Source: Galeruca laticollis (Eukaryota; Arthropoda; Insecta; Coleoptera; Chrysomelidae). Taken from it: a stretch of 64,000 nucleotides of DNA. The notes under the pieces were generated by a model. The model had not been told where the DNA came from and ran no database searches. It worked only from the letters and a program-made list of their open reading frames with translations. The first letter of the stretch is position 1. Each line of letters opens with the position of its first letter. This document shows, in pieces, positions 1 to 12,132 of the stretch. The translations under genes were made by a program, and so were the position numbers. The stretch is from NCBI GenBank assembly GCA_963921935.1, contig OY998180.1:113590183-113654182 (forward strand), written 5' to 3'.

Positions 1-1595
1 ACTAGATGGAGCAATCACCATAGATAAATGAAAAATCTCAAGAAAACAATTTCACAATGTTCTTCAAATAGAAAAACGTTATTTTAATGCTATAGGAACA
101 AATACATTATTCTTTTACATGACATAAATTAATGAAAACCTATTTTCTATTATGATCATTCATTCAAATAAAGTCATCCACTCAAATGAAGTACAATTTC
201 TATATCTAATTCAAAATAGGCAACTTCAACACAAATCTCATAATACGAAATCCGTTATATAAACGTCTATGATAGGAAAATGGTGGAAGATGAAACTCAT
301 AAGCGTCTGTTTAACATCAAAGTTCAATTCTTTGCACTAAATGGGTAAGTTTACTCTAACTTCTTTTTATATAATTAAATAGTTTTAAATACCTTTTTTT
401 ACTGTATAGTTCAAATAATGCACATCAATAAATGTTTCTTATTTTGTTTTAGGTTACCTCTTGGAAAATACCATACCATTTGTCCAGCTTGCATAATATC
501 CAGAAACAGTGCTATACTTCGTCCACATCAATACATTTTAATCAAATCATATAATCCAAAGCTTTCTAAAAGGTATGGTGGAGACACCGTTCCACCATAC
601 AATATTTTACTTAATTACATCTATAAATTTTATGGTTAGTATTCAAATATAATTACCAATCTCCTATAATGTGTACTTCTGCTTGCTTAAATATATTACT
701 CTAGCTTTTAAGTATAATGTATTTCTTTCTTTGATTTAGAATGCCAAATTAATATTTTTTTAAAAATTTCAAAATTTTTCTCCAAAAGATGTTGCTTCTT
801 CAAAATTTCTACCCAAAAAGGAAAGTACCTAGTCAATAGACTGTATAATCAACAAACTGTTCTCATTCAATTTTTTTATTATTATTAGCAACCTACTTGT
901 CGCTGATAAATATATCTTAAAAGCATTCCACCAATCAAAATTGGTTATCAAAATTCTCATTTGAAAGATTTCATTCCAAATGGTGGATTGTCCATCCATC
1001 ATTTTAAAACATTCTGTTTTTGAGCCTCTTAAACGATTATAACTCATATATTTGTCCCTTAATTTGTATTTCAATAAATTTACTAAATGACAGTTCTTGT
1101 TTTCTAAATTATTTATTCAAAATGTCAAATCGTTCAACAAATGTCATATTCCATAGAGTTAATGTTTTTCATTTTACTTCTTACATTCACATATTTTAAA
1201 TACTTATATAATCTCTTTTAAAACTTCCTTCAAACCCTAATATTCACTTCTTTAAAACAAATCACAATATTAATTTACTTTGACAATAAGAACAAAGGGT
1301 TATTATTATTTCGTTCATATGTAACAAACGTTTTAAAATTCTCTCTTTAAAATATGGAAGTTGTTTTTATGTCACCTATATTCTTATAAAGCTTATTTTA
1401 ATTCTTCTCTATCATCATACAGTTGGATCTCTTATATGCTTTCTCTATTGAATAGTAAATAGTACAGATTGTCTCCTTTTTAGATCATTTTTCAAAAAAA
1501 ATTCAAATTCCAAAAAATTTTAATTACTTGACATATGTAGTCTATTATTAATAATTCTGTATACAGGGTGTTGCAGGTTTCACTCTATGTTAACA
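1..1595 (-). repeat. 3' LTR of element A (possibly partial)
   Basis: Matches 7651-9245 at a constant offset of 7650 with scattered substitutions. Read on the minus strand the LTR starts TGTTAACATAG at 1595. It is preceded by a short purine tract (AGGGGA, 1596-1601 complement), which fits the polypurine tract that primes plus-strand synthesis. The far end is cut by the window edge. Confidence 0.9.
280..882 (+). other. Possible split ORF antisense inside the LTR
   Basis: On the strand opposite to the element, an ATG at 280 opens a 65 nt segment ending at a consensus donor GTAAGT (345-350). An acceptor after a T-rich run (TTTTAG, ending 452) resumes the frame for about 61 codons, with one CxxC, to a stop at 637-639. 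A GTTAGT donor just before that stop and a further acceptor near 740 would keep the frame open for about another 50 codons. The same layout is kept in the second LTR (7930 onward). I do not recognise the protein. It may be chance in AT-rich DNA, or a captured gene piece. Confidence 0.22.
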
Positions 1596-1705
1596 TCCCC
1601 TAAATTTTGCGTTTATCAAATTTTTATGTAAGGAAAAATTTTATGAATGCAAATTTTACTTCAAATATTTACAAAATTCCATTCTTATTTTTCTTAACTT
1701 CTTCA

Positions 1706-4700
1706 TTAATTATTGTATTTGTATAAATCTTTTATATTGAAAACACCTCTTATTTCATTACTTTCTATGTATCTTAGAACATAACTATTTACTCCATTTT
1801 CATTTTCTACCACATATGGTCCCTCGAAAGGTGGTTTCAATTTTGCACATACATGTTTACTTCTATCTGATACCCTTAGAGCACGGACGATTACTAAGTC
1901 TCCTTTATTAAATGTAGTTTTAACTTTTCCTTTTCTTTCCATTCTTCTTAGATATTTGTTTGCATTGTTTTGCAGATTTTTATTTACTCTTTCCAATACC
2001 TTTTCAAATTCTTCTGTAGTATTTATTTCCCATTTCCTTTGAGGTCTCAATTGTTTCATCAAATAAATTGGACTTTCCATTGTTACTGTGTTCGGTAAAT
2101 CGTTTAGATAATTTTGAATTTCCTCTATGTGATTTTCCCAATTATTATGATTTTGATTCCACAAAGTTATTCTCAGAAACTTTATCACTTCTCTTATGTA
2201 CCTTTCAGATGGATTTGAAGATGGATGTCGAATACTAATTGTTCTTAAATTTATTGGATTTTCACTGCAGAATTTTTTAAATCTTTCATTTGTGAAATAT
2301 GTAGCATTATCTATTATACAATTTTCAGGTTTTATAATTTCCTTCATGTACTCTGATACTTTTTCCATTATGACTTTGCTTTTTGTTGTTTTTGTAGGGT
2401 ATAATTTTACAAATTTTGAGAACAAATCAACCACTACTAAAATATGGCAATTTCCTTGTTTACTGGGTATCAAATTGCTCAGAAAATCTATAGCAATTAT
2501 TTCCCCACATCTTGTTGTTAATATGGATTTTGCTATGTTCTCATTTCTCCTGTGTTAACTTCTTCCTAATTGACAAATGTGTCATGTACTGGTGATCAAT
2601 TTTGCAATACTTTGGTCCCCTTTACTAATGTAATTTTCTCTGAATAGTAACCATAATTTCCTAGCTCCTATATGTTCATTTCTTCTGTGTAAATTTTCCA
2701 AAATTTTTCTAGCTAGATTTTCTGTTATTATAAATAAATCTGTTTCCCCATTTTTCTTTATCCATATATCTTCTTTCAATTATCCTCTTAGTTTCTGTTT
2801 TTCAGTTAATCCCTTTTGGTCTTCTATGATGCTATTTAAAGAAAATATTCCATCTAAATCTTTCATGACATTTACCCCAATTTTTACAATTCTTTTATTT
2901 TTATTATTATCCCCCTTACTTTCTCTGCTTAACGCATCTGCCACTACATTTGTCTTTCCTGGAATGAATTTAATTTCAAAATCATATTCCTGTAATATTA
3001 AACCCCATCTATGTACTCTACTGTTGCCAAATCTGTTTTTTAAAATAGTTGTAAGTGAAGAATGATCGGTTTCTATCGTAAATTTTGCTCCTAATAAATA
3101 AAATCTAAATTTAGTCACACAGAAAATTATACTTGCCAATTCTAGTTCTGATACTCCATAATTCCTCTCATAATTTTTCGTTACCCTTGATACAAAACAT
3201 ATGGGTACTTCCATGCCATTCTGTATCTGTAATAGCACTCCTGCAAACCTTTCTTTGGATGCGTCCGTTCGTAGTATGAATGGTAGATCATAATTAGGAT
3301 GATAAACCTTCAATTGTTTAGTAAATGCTTCCTTCAAGTCATTAAAAGCCATTTCTGTTTCCTCAGTCCACTTCCATTTATTCTCCTTCTTTAAAAGCTT
3401 TATTAAAGGTATTTGTTTCATGCTCAAATCAGGTATCAGACGTTTGAAATAGTTCATCATTCCTAGAAATCCTCTAAGAGATTTTAGGTTTGATGGTCTC
3501 GTATACTCTATTATTGCCTGTATCCTATCTTCATCCATGGACATCCCATTTTGGTCTATTTTATAACCTAGGAAGCATATCTCTTCCTGATAAAATTTAC
3601 AGTTATTTTGATTTATTTTTAAACCTGCTCTATCTCATTCTTTTAAAATAATTTCAATGTGTTTTAGGTGTTCTTCTTCATCATTCGAGAAGATTAATAT
3701 ATCGTCAATATAATGAAGTGCAAAGTCTTCAAATTTATTTAGTATTTGGTGTAATGCTCTAACCAAGGCCGAACAAACACTTTGTATACTATATGGAGCT
3801 ACACAAAATCTGTACAACACACCATCAATAGAGAAGCCTGTATAATCTCTACTATCTTCATCCAAAGGAATCAGCCAAAAACTGTGGTTTAAATCAATTT
3901 TAGAAAATATTTTCGTATTCGTAATGCGCCCAAAAATTGCTTCCACATTCATCGGAGCCTCGTATTGTGGTACAGTGTATTGATTTATATTTCTTGCATC
4001 TAGGCATAATCTCAATTCACCATTTGCCTTCTTTACGACCACAATAGGGTTTACATATCTTGTGTTACATCTCTCTATAATACCGTGTTTTAACATATTT
4101 TGTATTTCTGAATCAACTTCTTTCCTATATTTATAAGGTATGGGATAAGTTCTTATTCTAAAATTTTCTATTCCTCTAACTTCCATCTTATGTACATAAT
4201 TATTTGCCATTCTCATTTCCTTTTTAATCAATCCTTCATATTTCATTATTAAATTCTTCACTTTCTCTTCATATTCCTTATTTCCACACACTAATTCCAA
4301 TTCCTCCATAATTATATTCCTTTCTATATTCCATAACTGCCTATTATCCTCTTCAATTTCCAATTATTCCATATTTCCACTCCTTTTTATATTCCATAAC
4401 TTCCTATTATCCTCTTCAATTGCCAATACTTCCATATTTCCATTCCTTTCTATATTCCATAACTTCTTATTATCCTCTTCAATATCTAATTCTTCCATAT
4501 TTTCTTCTTCAAATTCAATCTTATTACCATTCAATACTATCTCCATCTATTCAAAATCAATTCATGCTTTATACTTCGTTAATTCATCTATTCCTATAAC
4601 TATGTCTGTTTCTAAATTATCCACTAGCAATAATTGCATCTCAACTTCTTTCCCATGCTTTAATTCTATACTTTGTATTATAGATCTACTAACTTCACAC

Positions 4701-4987
4701 AATTTCTTTCCATTTGCTCCTATTAATGTAGTTTTTGGTATCTTGACTAGCTTATTTTCATAATTTTTAATATTTTCTTCTATTAGTTTTGTTTTTATTA
4801 TGGACGCTTCCGAACCTGTATCTATTAATATTTTTACTTGTTTCCCATTTAATGTTCCTTTAATTTTTATTAATCCCGGTATTTCTTTTAATTCCAAATC
4901 TTCCCCAAATTTAATGTATTCCCTTGGATGTTCATATGTACAGATGATATTTCTTACATTTTGTATGTGCTCGATCCAAAATTTTGG
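1706..4987 (-). pseudogene. Element A pol: protease, RT, RNase H, integrase (broken)
   Basis: A single reading frame carries a retropepsin (DTGSEAS near 4820), an RT with YIDD near 3700, an RNase H (TDAS block near 3270), an H2C2 zinc-binding region (2600-2720) and an integrase core (near 2250-2450). It is interrupted by in-frame stops at 4562-4564 (TGA), 4364-4366 (TAA), 3635-3637 (TGA), 2780-2782 (TAA) and 2582-2584 (TGA), plus a TAA near 2555. All pieces share one phase, so the damage is point mutation and not deletion. The TGA at 2582 sits where the first Cys of the integrase CxxC is expected. Between protease and RT there are three near-copies of a short Glu/Asp/Asn-rich repeat (4330-4530). 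The frame is -1 to gag. Confidence 0.88.
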
Positions 4988-6141
4988 TCGGGCTCTTGTT
5001 CTGTAATTATTTCCGGTTCTACCGATATCACTCTCTCTTCTCTTCTTTGGATATTGTTTACTCTTCTTTGTGATCCATTTCCATTTCCTCTTTCTTCCTC
5101 CCTATATTCTTTTCTTTGTTCTCTATTTTCTTCTCTTTGTCGGTTGTCATATTGTCCATTTCTGTTATTTTGTTCTCTATAATTGTTATTATTATTATAT
5201 CTAAAATTTCTGTTATAACTGTTTTGATTGTTAAAATCTCTGTTATAATTGTTGTTATTTCCTGAATTATTGTTGAAGTTATTGTTTCTGTTGTTATATC
5301 CATTGTTATAATTTCTATTATTCATGTTATTTGTTCTATTATAATTTTGTTCATAATTATCTCTTCCACTATTTTGATTATTGGTATTATTCTCATAATT
5401 ATTGTTATTGTTGTTATTGTATTCATTATTTCTATTAAAATTGTTATTATTGTTATTATGTTGATTATTTCTGTTAAAATTGTTATTATTATTGTTTTTA
5501 TTCCTGTTATAGTTGTTATTGTCCACTCTATTTCTCTCTAATCGTTGTAAATAACTACTTAGTTGTTCTATGTTTTTAACATTCTGAATAGCGATTTTCT
5601 CAGTTATCTCACATTTAAAATGTCTAGATATAAACATTATTATTTCCTCCTCTGGTATGGGTGGGTCTAGGAATTTCGCATTCATGAATACTGTCATAGC
5701 ATAATCATTCATGCTTTTTCCTTTTCCTGTCTCATATTTTCCTGAGTAAAGTTTTCCTATTACTCTTGCTTGAGCACTATTTCCCCAGAAATATTTTATA
5801 AACTGCTCTTCGAAATCTTCAAAATTGTTGAAATCGTCTTCTTTACTTGTGTACCATACTAATGCATGATTATCTAAGTTTTCTCTTATCATTTCCTTTA
5901 TGTCTTCTCTATTTTGCATGTTTATGATTTTATTCTTCAAAATTTTTATGAATACATTTGGGTGTATTTTCCTATTATCTCCTTCAAATTTGTGTTCCCC
6001 TCTGTTTCCAATGTAATTGTTTATTATCTTTGTTTCCATCACTCCATTTCTTACTACTTGAAAATTCCTATCTTCTCTATGGTCATGTTTTTGCTGTAAA
6101 TAAAATAATCTTTCTTCCATGTCTTCTAATTTTCTTGTCAT
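4954..6141 (-). CDS. Element A gag-like protein, Asn-rich C-terminal half
   Basis: 395 codons. The first 200 residues resemble a retrotransposon capsid region, with an aromatic/acidic start (FEGDNRKIHP), then helical stretches. The rest is a long Asn/Arg-rich low-complexity tail with no CCHC zinc knuckle that I can see. Its ATG overlaps the stop of the upstream coiled-coil frame as ATGA (6138-6141), and its 3' end overlaps pol in the -1 phase. It would form the particle core and bind RNA. Whether it is a separate protein or the downstream part of a longer gag split by a one-base shift cannot be settled here. Confidence 0.65.
   Translation of the reverse strand: MTRKLEDMEERLFYLQQKHDHREDRNFQVVRNGVMETKIINNYIGNRGEHKFEGDNRKIHPNVFIKILKNKIINMQNREDIKEMIRENLDNHALVWYTSKEDDFNNFEDFEEQFIKYFWGNSAQARVIGKLYSGKYETGKGKSMNDYAMTVFMNAKFLDPPIPEEEIIMFISRHFKCEITEKIAIQNVKNIEQLSSYLQRLERNRVDNNNYNRNKNNNNNNFNRNNQHNNNNNNFNRNNEYNNNNNNNYENNTNNQNSGRDNYEQNYNRTNNMNNRNYNNGYNNRNNNFNNNSGNNNNYNRDFNNQNSYNRNFRYNNNNNYREQNNRNGQYDNRQREENREQRKEYREEERGNGNGSQRRVNNIQRREERVISVEPEIITEQEPDQNFGSSTYKM
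4978..4984 (-). promoter_or_regulatory. Candidate -1 ribosomal frameshift site, gag to pol
   Basis: In gag phase the codons read CAA AAT TTT, so the heptamer is A AAT TTT, which fits the X XXY YYZ pattern. The pol phase is open across this point and continues without a stop into the protease, while gag stops 24 bases further on at 4954. Phase and spacing fit programmed -1 shifting of the kind used by gypsy-class elements. I did not identify a downstream stimulatory structure. Confidence 0.55.
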
Positions 6142-6764
6142 TTCCAGTGTTCCTTTGATTGTTCTTCCTTGAAAATTCTACTTCCAGTTTGTTCAATTTT
6201 TCCTTTCATTACTTCAATTTCCTTTTTCATTTCCCTAATCTTCCTTTCTGTTTTCATTTCCTCTAGCTTTTGATTCTCTTTACATGCTTCTTCAACATTT
6301 TGTTGAAATTCAGTTAAAGTTCTGTCCCATTTTCCCTCTAGGTTTCCCATTCTTTCTTGGGTGTCTTGAAATCCCATTTTGATTTCCTTAACTTCTCTTT
6401 GAAGTTCTCCTTTGAAATCCTTTTCCTTCTCCTCTATTTCCTTGAGTCTGTTGATCTGTAAATTTTCTATTTCCATGATCCTTCCAATCACCTCTCCTCT
6501 TATTTCTTGTTTAGTGGATTCTAATTTATTTTCCATGTATATGTTTGATTCCTCCAATTTCTTCACAACCTGTCCCAATTTTTCATCCATCAATTTTATT
6601 ATCAGTTCCTTAGTTTGTTTAATTTCTTCTTTGTTCTGGTCCATCTTGATATTCATTTCTTGTTTTAATTCTTCCTTATTTTGGTCCATTTTTCCATTCA
6701 AATTTCCTTCTATTCTGTTCATATCTCCCCTAATATTATTCATATTCTCATTTTGTTTATCCAT
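6138..6764 (-). CDS. Element A coiled-coil protein upstream of gag
   Basis: 208 codons, almost wholly Lys/Glu/Asn/Met with regular hydrophobic spacing, so a long coiled coil is likely. Two repeats of MDQNKEE lie near residues 25-50. It lies between an acidic frame (6769-7074) and gag, each in a different phase. Coiled-coil N-terminal extensions of gag occur in some insect gypsy elements, so it may be the front part of gag separated by frameshifts. The ATGA stop-start overlap with the next frame would also allow termination-reinitiation. Confidence 0.55.
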   Translation of the reverse strand: MDKQNENMNNIRGDMNRIEGNLNGKMDQNKEELKQEMNIKMDQNKEEIKQTKELIIKLMDEKLGQVVKKLEESNIYMENKLESTKQEIRGEVIGRIMEIENLQINRLKEIEEKEKDFKGELQREVKEIKMGFQDTQERMGNLEGKWDRTLTEFQQNVEEACKENQKLEEMKTERKIREMKKEIEVMKGKIEQTGSRIFKEEQSKEHWK

Positions 6765-6768
6765 TTTT

Positions 6769-7074
6769 CTATCTTGTATTTATTTCTTCTCTATTTTGGT
6801 TCATCTGTCCCATCATCATTTTAAATATGCTTATTACATCTATTTCCTCTTTTTCTTTTGATTCTTGTTTGTCCTCCTGTCCTGCTTCTTCTGATGATGG
6901 TACATCTTCTTCCTGACCTTGTTCTGCAATATCTTCTTCCGAATGTTCTCTCCCCTGTTCCAAATATTGTACCTGAAAATCTCCTCTACCATTGCTCCTT
7001 TCTTCTCTTTCTTCATCAGATCTACTTTCGACTCCTACCTGCTTTTTGTCCCTTAATGTCATTTTCCGTTCCAT
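6769..7074 (-). CDS. Element A acidic N-terminal frame
   Basis: 101 codons rich in Glu, Gln, Asp and Ser, starting at an ATG about 580 bases inside the 5' LTR. It ends with NQNREEIN, similar in style to the MDQNKEE repeats of the next frame, which begins five bases later in another phase. It is best read as the true start of a gag precursor that has since suffered an indel. No domain is recognised. Confidence 0.45.
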   Translation of the reverse strand: MERKMTLRDKKQVGVESRSDEEREERSNGRGDFQVQYLEQGREHSEEDIAEQGQEEDVPSSEEAGQEDKQESKEKEEIDVISIFKMMMGQMNQNREEINTR

Positions 7075-7650
7075 TTTATGTATTTAATCTTTTCTCAATA
7101 CAGTCAAAAAAATTATTTCAATGCTCTTTTATAATTATTTACAAAATTTCTATATTAGCCCCACGTTGCGGTGACAAGTTATTGTGATATATTAGGTGTG
7201 TAATTTTAATGTTTCAAGACAAATATGCTTTCCCTAATTTGCCCTACGTTGGGCCGACATGTTATTGTGGATAGAATTGGGGAGAGAGAGAATGTTTAAA
7301 AAGTTTAAATACTATGAATTATTATTTTTAGTTTAGTTTTGTTGATGTTTAATTTTTATTTGCCCGGTATATTTTAATATTTAAGTTTTATTTGTAAAAT
7401 GATTATTTCTTAGCATGAGAAACTCTCTGATCTCAGAGTAGGGTTCAGATGTAGAAAAACAAAAAAAAAATCAATTTCTAATATGTGCGACGAAATTCAA
7501 ATAACATTCCTACCTTTCAATAAAAATTTTGTTTATCAAAATATACTTGCTTTATTATTGTTTCCAAAGAAATTCTAAAGACGGTCCTGTGTTTAATGCT
7601 GAACCTCTCCACGGTTCATAGATGTCAGTTTAAAGCTACCAAATGTTTAA
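7075..7650 (-). other. Element A 5' leader, no gene
   Basis: AT-rich leader between the 5' LTR and the first gag-phase ATG. I see no ORF of note. The LTR-proximal 40 bases may hold the primer-binding site. Confidence 0.5.
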
Positions 7651-9239
7651 ACTAGATGGAGCAATCACCATAGATAAATGAAAAATCTCAAGAAAACAAT
7701 TTCACAATGTTCTTCAAATAGGAAAACGTTATTTTAATGCTATAGGAACAAATACATTATTCTTTTACATGACATAAATTGATGAAAACCTATTTTCTAT
7801 TATGATCATTCATTCAAATAAAGTCATCCACTCAAATGAAGTACAATTTCTATATCTAATTCAAAATAGGCAACTTTAACACAAATCTTATAATACGAAA
7901 TCTGTTATATAAACGTCTATGATAGGAAAATGGCGGAAGATGAAACTCATAAGCGTCTGTTTAACATCAAAGTTCAATTCTTTGCACTAAATGGGTAAGT
8001 TTACTCTAACTTCTTTTTATATAATTAAATAGTTTTAAATACCTTTTTTCACTGTATAGTTCAAATAATGCACATCAATAAATGTTTCTTATTTTGTTTT
8101 AGGTTACCTCTTGGAAAATACCATACCATTTGTCCAGCTTGCATAATATCCAGAAACAGTGCTATACTTCGTCCACATCAATACATTTTAATCAAATCAT
8201 ATAATCCAAAGCTTTCTAAAAGGTATGGTGGAGACACCGTTCCACCATACAATATTTTACTTAATTACATCTATAAATTTTATGGTTAGTATTCAAATAT
8301 AATTACCAATCTCCTACAATGTGTACTTCTGCTTGCTTAAATATATTACTCTAGCTTTTAAGTATAATGTATTTCTTTCTTTGATTTAGAATGCCAAATT
8401 ATTATTTTTTTAAAAATTTCAAAATTTTTCTCCAAAAGATGTTGCTTCTTCAAAATTTCTACCCAAAAAGGAAAGTACCTAGTCAATAGACTGTATAATC
8501 AACAAACTGTTCTCATTCAATTTTCTTATTATTGTTAGCAACTTACTTGTCGCTAATAAATATATCTTAAAAGCATTCCACCAATCAAAATTGGTTATCA
8601 AAATTCTCATTTGAAAGATTTCATTCCAAATGGTGGATTGTCCATCCATCATTTTAAAACATTCTGTTTTTGAGCCTCTCAAACGATTATAGCTCATATA
8701 TTTATCCCTTAATTTGTATTTCAATAAATTTACTAAATGACAGTACTTGTTTTCTAAATTATTTATTCAAAATGTCAAATCGTTCAACAAATGTCATATT
8801 CCATAGAGTTAATGTTTTTCATTTTACTTCTTACATTCACATATTTTAAATACTTATATAATCTCTTTTAAAACTTCCTTCAAACCCTAATATTCACTTC
8901 TTTAAAACAAATCACAATATTAATTTACTTTGACAATAAGAACAAAGGGTTATTATTATTTCATTCATATGTAACAAACGTTTTAAAATTCTCTCTTTAA
9001 AATATGGTAGTTGTTTTTATGTCACCTATATTCTTATAAAGCTTATTTTAATTCTTCTCTATCATCATACAGTTAGATCCTTTATATGCTTTCTCTATTG
9101 AATAGTAAATAGTACAGATTGTCTCCTTTTCAGATCATTTTTTAAAAAAAATTCAAATTCCAAAAAATTTTAATTACTTGACATATGTAGTCTATTATTA
9201 ATAATTCTGTATACAGGGTGTTGCAGGTTTCACTCTATG

Positions 9240-9245
<6 letters not shown>
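7651..9245 (-). repeat. 5' LTR of element A
   Basis: Second copy of the 1.6 kb repeat. Its outer end differs from the TG start of the other copy by one base and runs straight into (TA)n at 9244-9277, so the terminus may have been eroded into the microsatellite. The sequence just inside (below 7651) contains TGGTAGC on the minus strand, a possible primer-binding site, but I could not match it to a tRNA with confidence. Confidence 0.88.

Positions 9246-9277
<32 letters not shown>
9244..9277. repeat. (TA)n microsatellite at LTR A end
   Basis: Uninterrupted TA repeat directly against the outer end of the element A 5' LTR. Confidence 0.95.

Positions 9278-11358
<2,081 letters not shown>

Positions 11359-11423
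<65 letters not shown>
11359..11423. repeat. (TA)n array, target of element B
   Basis: TA repeat immediately left of the element B 5' LTR. The same repeat resumes right of the 3' LTR (19764-19820), so the element inserted into a TA array. Confidence 0.93.
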
Positions 11424-11427
<4 letters not shown>

Positions 11428-11795
11428 ATATACGAAAAAACGCTTATGTTTAAGTAATATTACGCAATGTCAAACATCAGATAACGATTTCCGTATTTTC
11501 ATGAGAACGATGCTACGTTGCGTTTTTATAAAATAAACACATTAAGTAACACAAATATTATGTTACAGAAAAATAATGATTTCTGCACTTTCATGGGAGC
11601 GACTCTACATCGAATTCTCCATGAAAATAAACGCTGACGTTGATTTAACAAATTCTATAAATTCTTTGACTTTATGTAAAATAGTTAGTTACAATTATAA
11701 TTTCAACCTATTAATTCTTTTTTATATAACATAAAACTGTGTAACTCAATAAAAATTGTTTTTAAAAAGTTTAACGTGAATTTGTGAATATAACA
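11424..11795 (+). repeat. 5' LTR of element B
   Basis: Starts TGTTATATACG and ends GAATATAACA, so its tips are inverted. Matches 19392-19763 with about five substitutions over 372 bases. Confidence 0.95.
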
Positions 11796-11796
11796 G

Positions 11797-11814
11797 TGGC
11801 GCAGTTAGTAGGAT
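11797..11814 (+). other. Primer-binding site, tRNA-Ser type
   Basis: TGGCGCAGTTAGTAGGAT starts one base after the LTR. TGGCGCAG complements the 3' end of tRNA-Ser used by 17.6/297-type elements. Element C has the same site with one base changed. Confidence 0.75.
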
Positions 11815-12132
11815 TCCTAAACACATTTAGAACAAGGATTGCCTAACTAAGTGTGGTGGTTCCTAAACCTTTAAGGAATTTTCAAGTACCAGCTCCAGAT
11901 CTTCAAGAAGCAGACGGTCTCTCCGGCACCAGGAACACGCAAACTGCTAACAAGGTGTAGCAAAGCTCACGGATAAGGATTTCAGCTGCCAAGGAAGGAA
12001 TGAAAATATTTACGTGAGAATCATCTCGTTTTATTTTTATTTAATATTTTGCAATTTATTTTTTATTTTTACCAAGTTCTATTGTCATAATTCACTTTTA
12101 TTTTGAATACAATCATTTTAAAATAAAGCAAA

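Larger units (their letters stand above)
1..9245 (-). mobile_element. LTR retrotransposon A (Ty3/gypsy type), left end cut by window
   Basis: Two long direct repeats (1-1595 and 7651-9245) flank minus-strand gag- and pol-like frames. The domain order is gag, protease, RT, RNase H, integrase, which is the Ty3/gypsy order. I count about two dozen substitutions and no net length change between the two LTRs by eye, so insertion looks fairly recent. Even so, pol carries several in-frame stops, so this copy cannot make a full polyprotein. The promoter-distal LTR begins at or before base 1, so the left target duplication cannot be seen. The other end abuts a (TA)n array. I see no envelope gene. Confidence 0.9.

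Noticed and set aside
418..639. 73-codon frame as an independent gene (also at 8068-8289)
   Set aside because: It lies in the LTR. On its own it starts in what looks like an intron. I report only the split-ORF possibility.
829..1074. 81-codon minus-strand frame in the LTR (also 8479-8724)
   Set aside because: Present in both LTRs by duplication only; no recognisable features, and it overlaps the antisense split frame.
2582..2584. TGA as selenocysteine in the integrase finger
   Set aside because: Other TGA and TAA stops occur in the same genes at non-Cys positions, so ordinary decay explains them.
6412..7187. Plus-strand Ser/Phe/Leu-rich frames
   Set aside because: Complement of the coiled-coil and acidic gag-related frames of element A.
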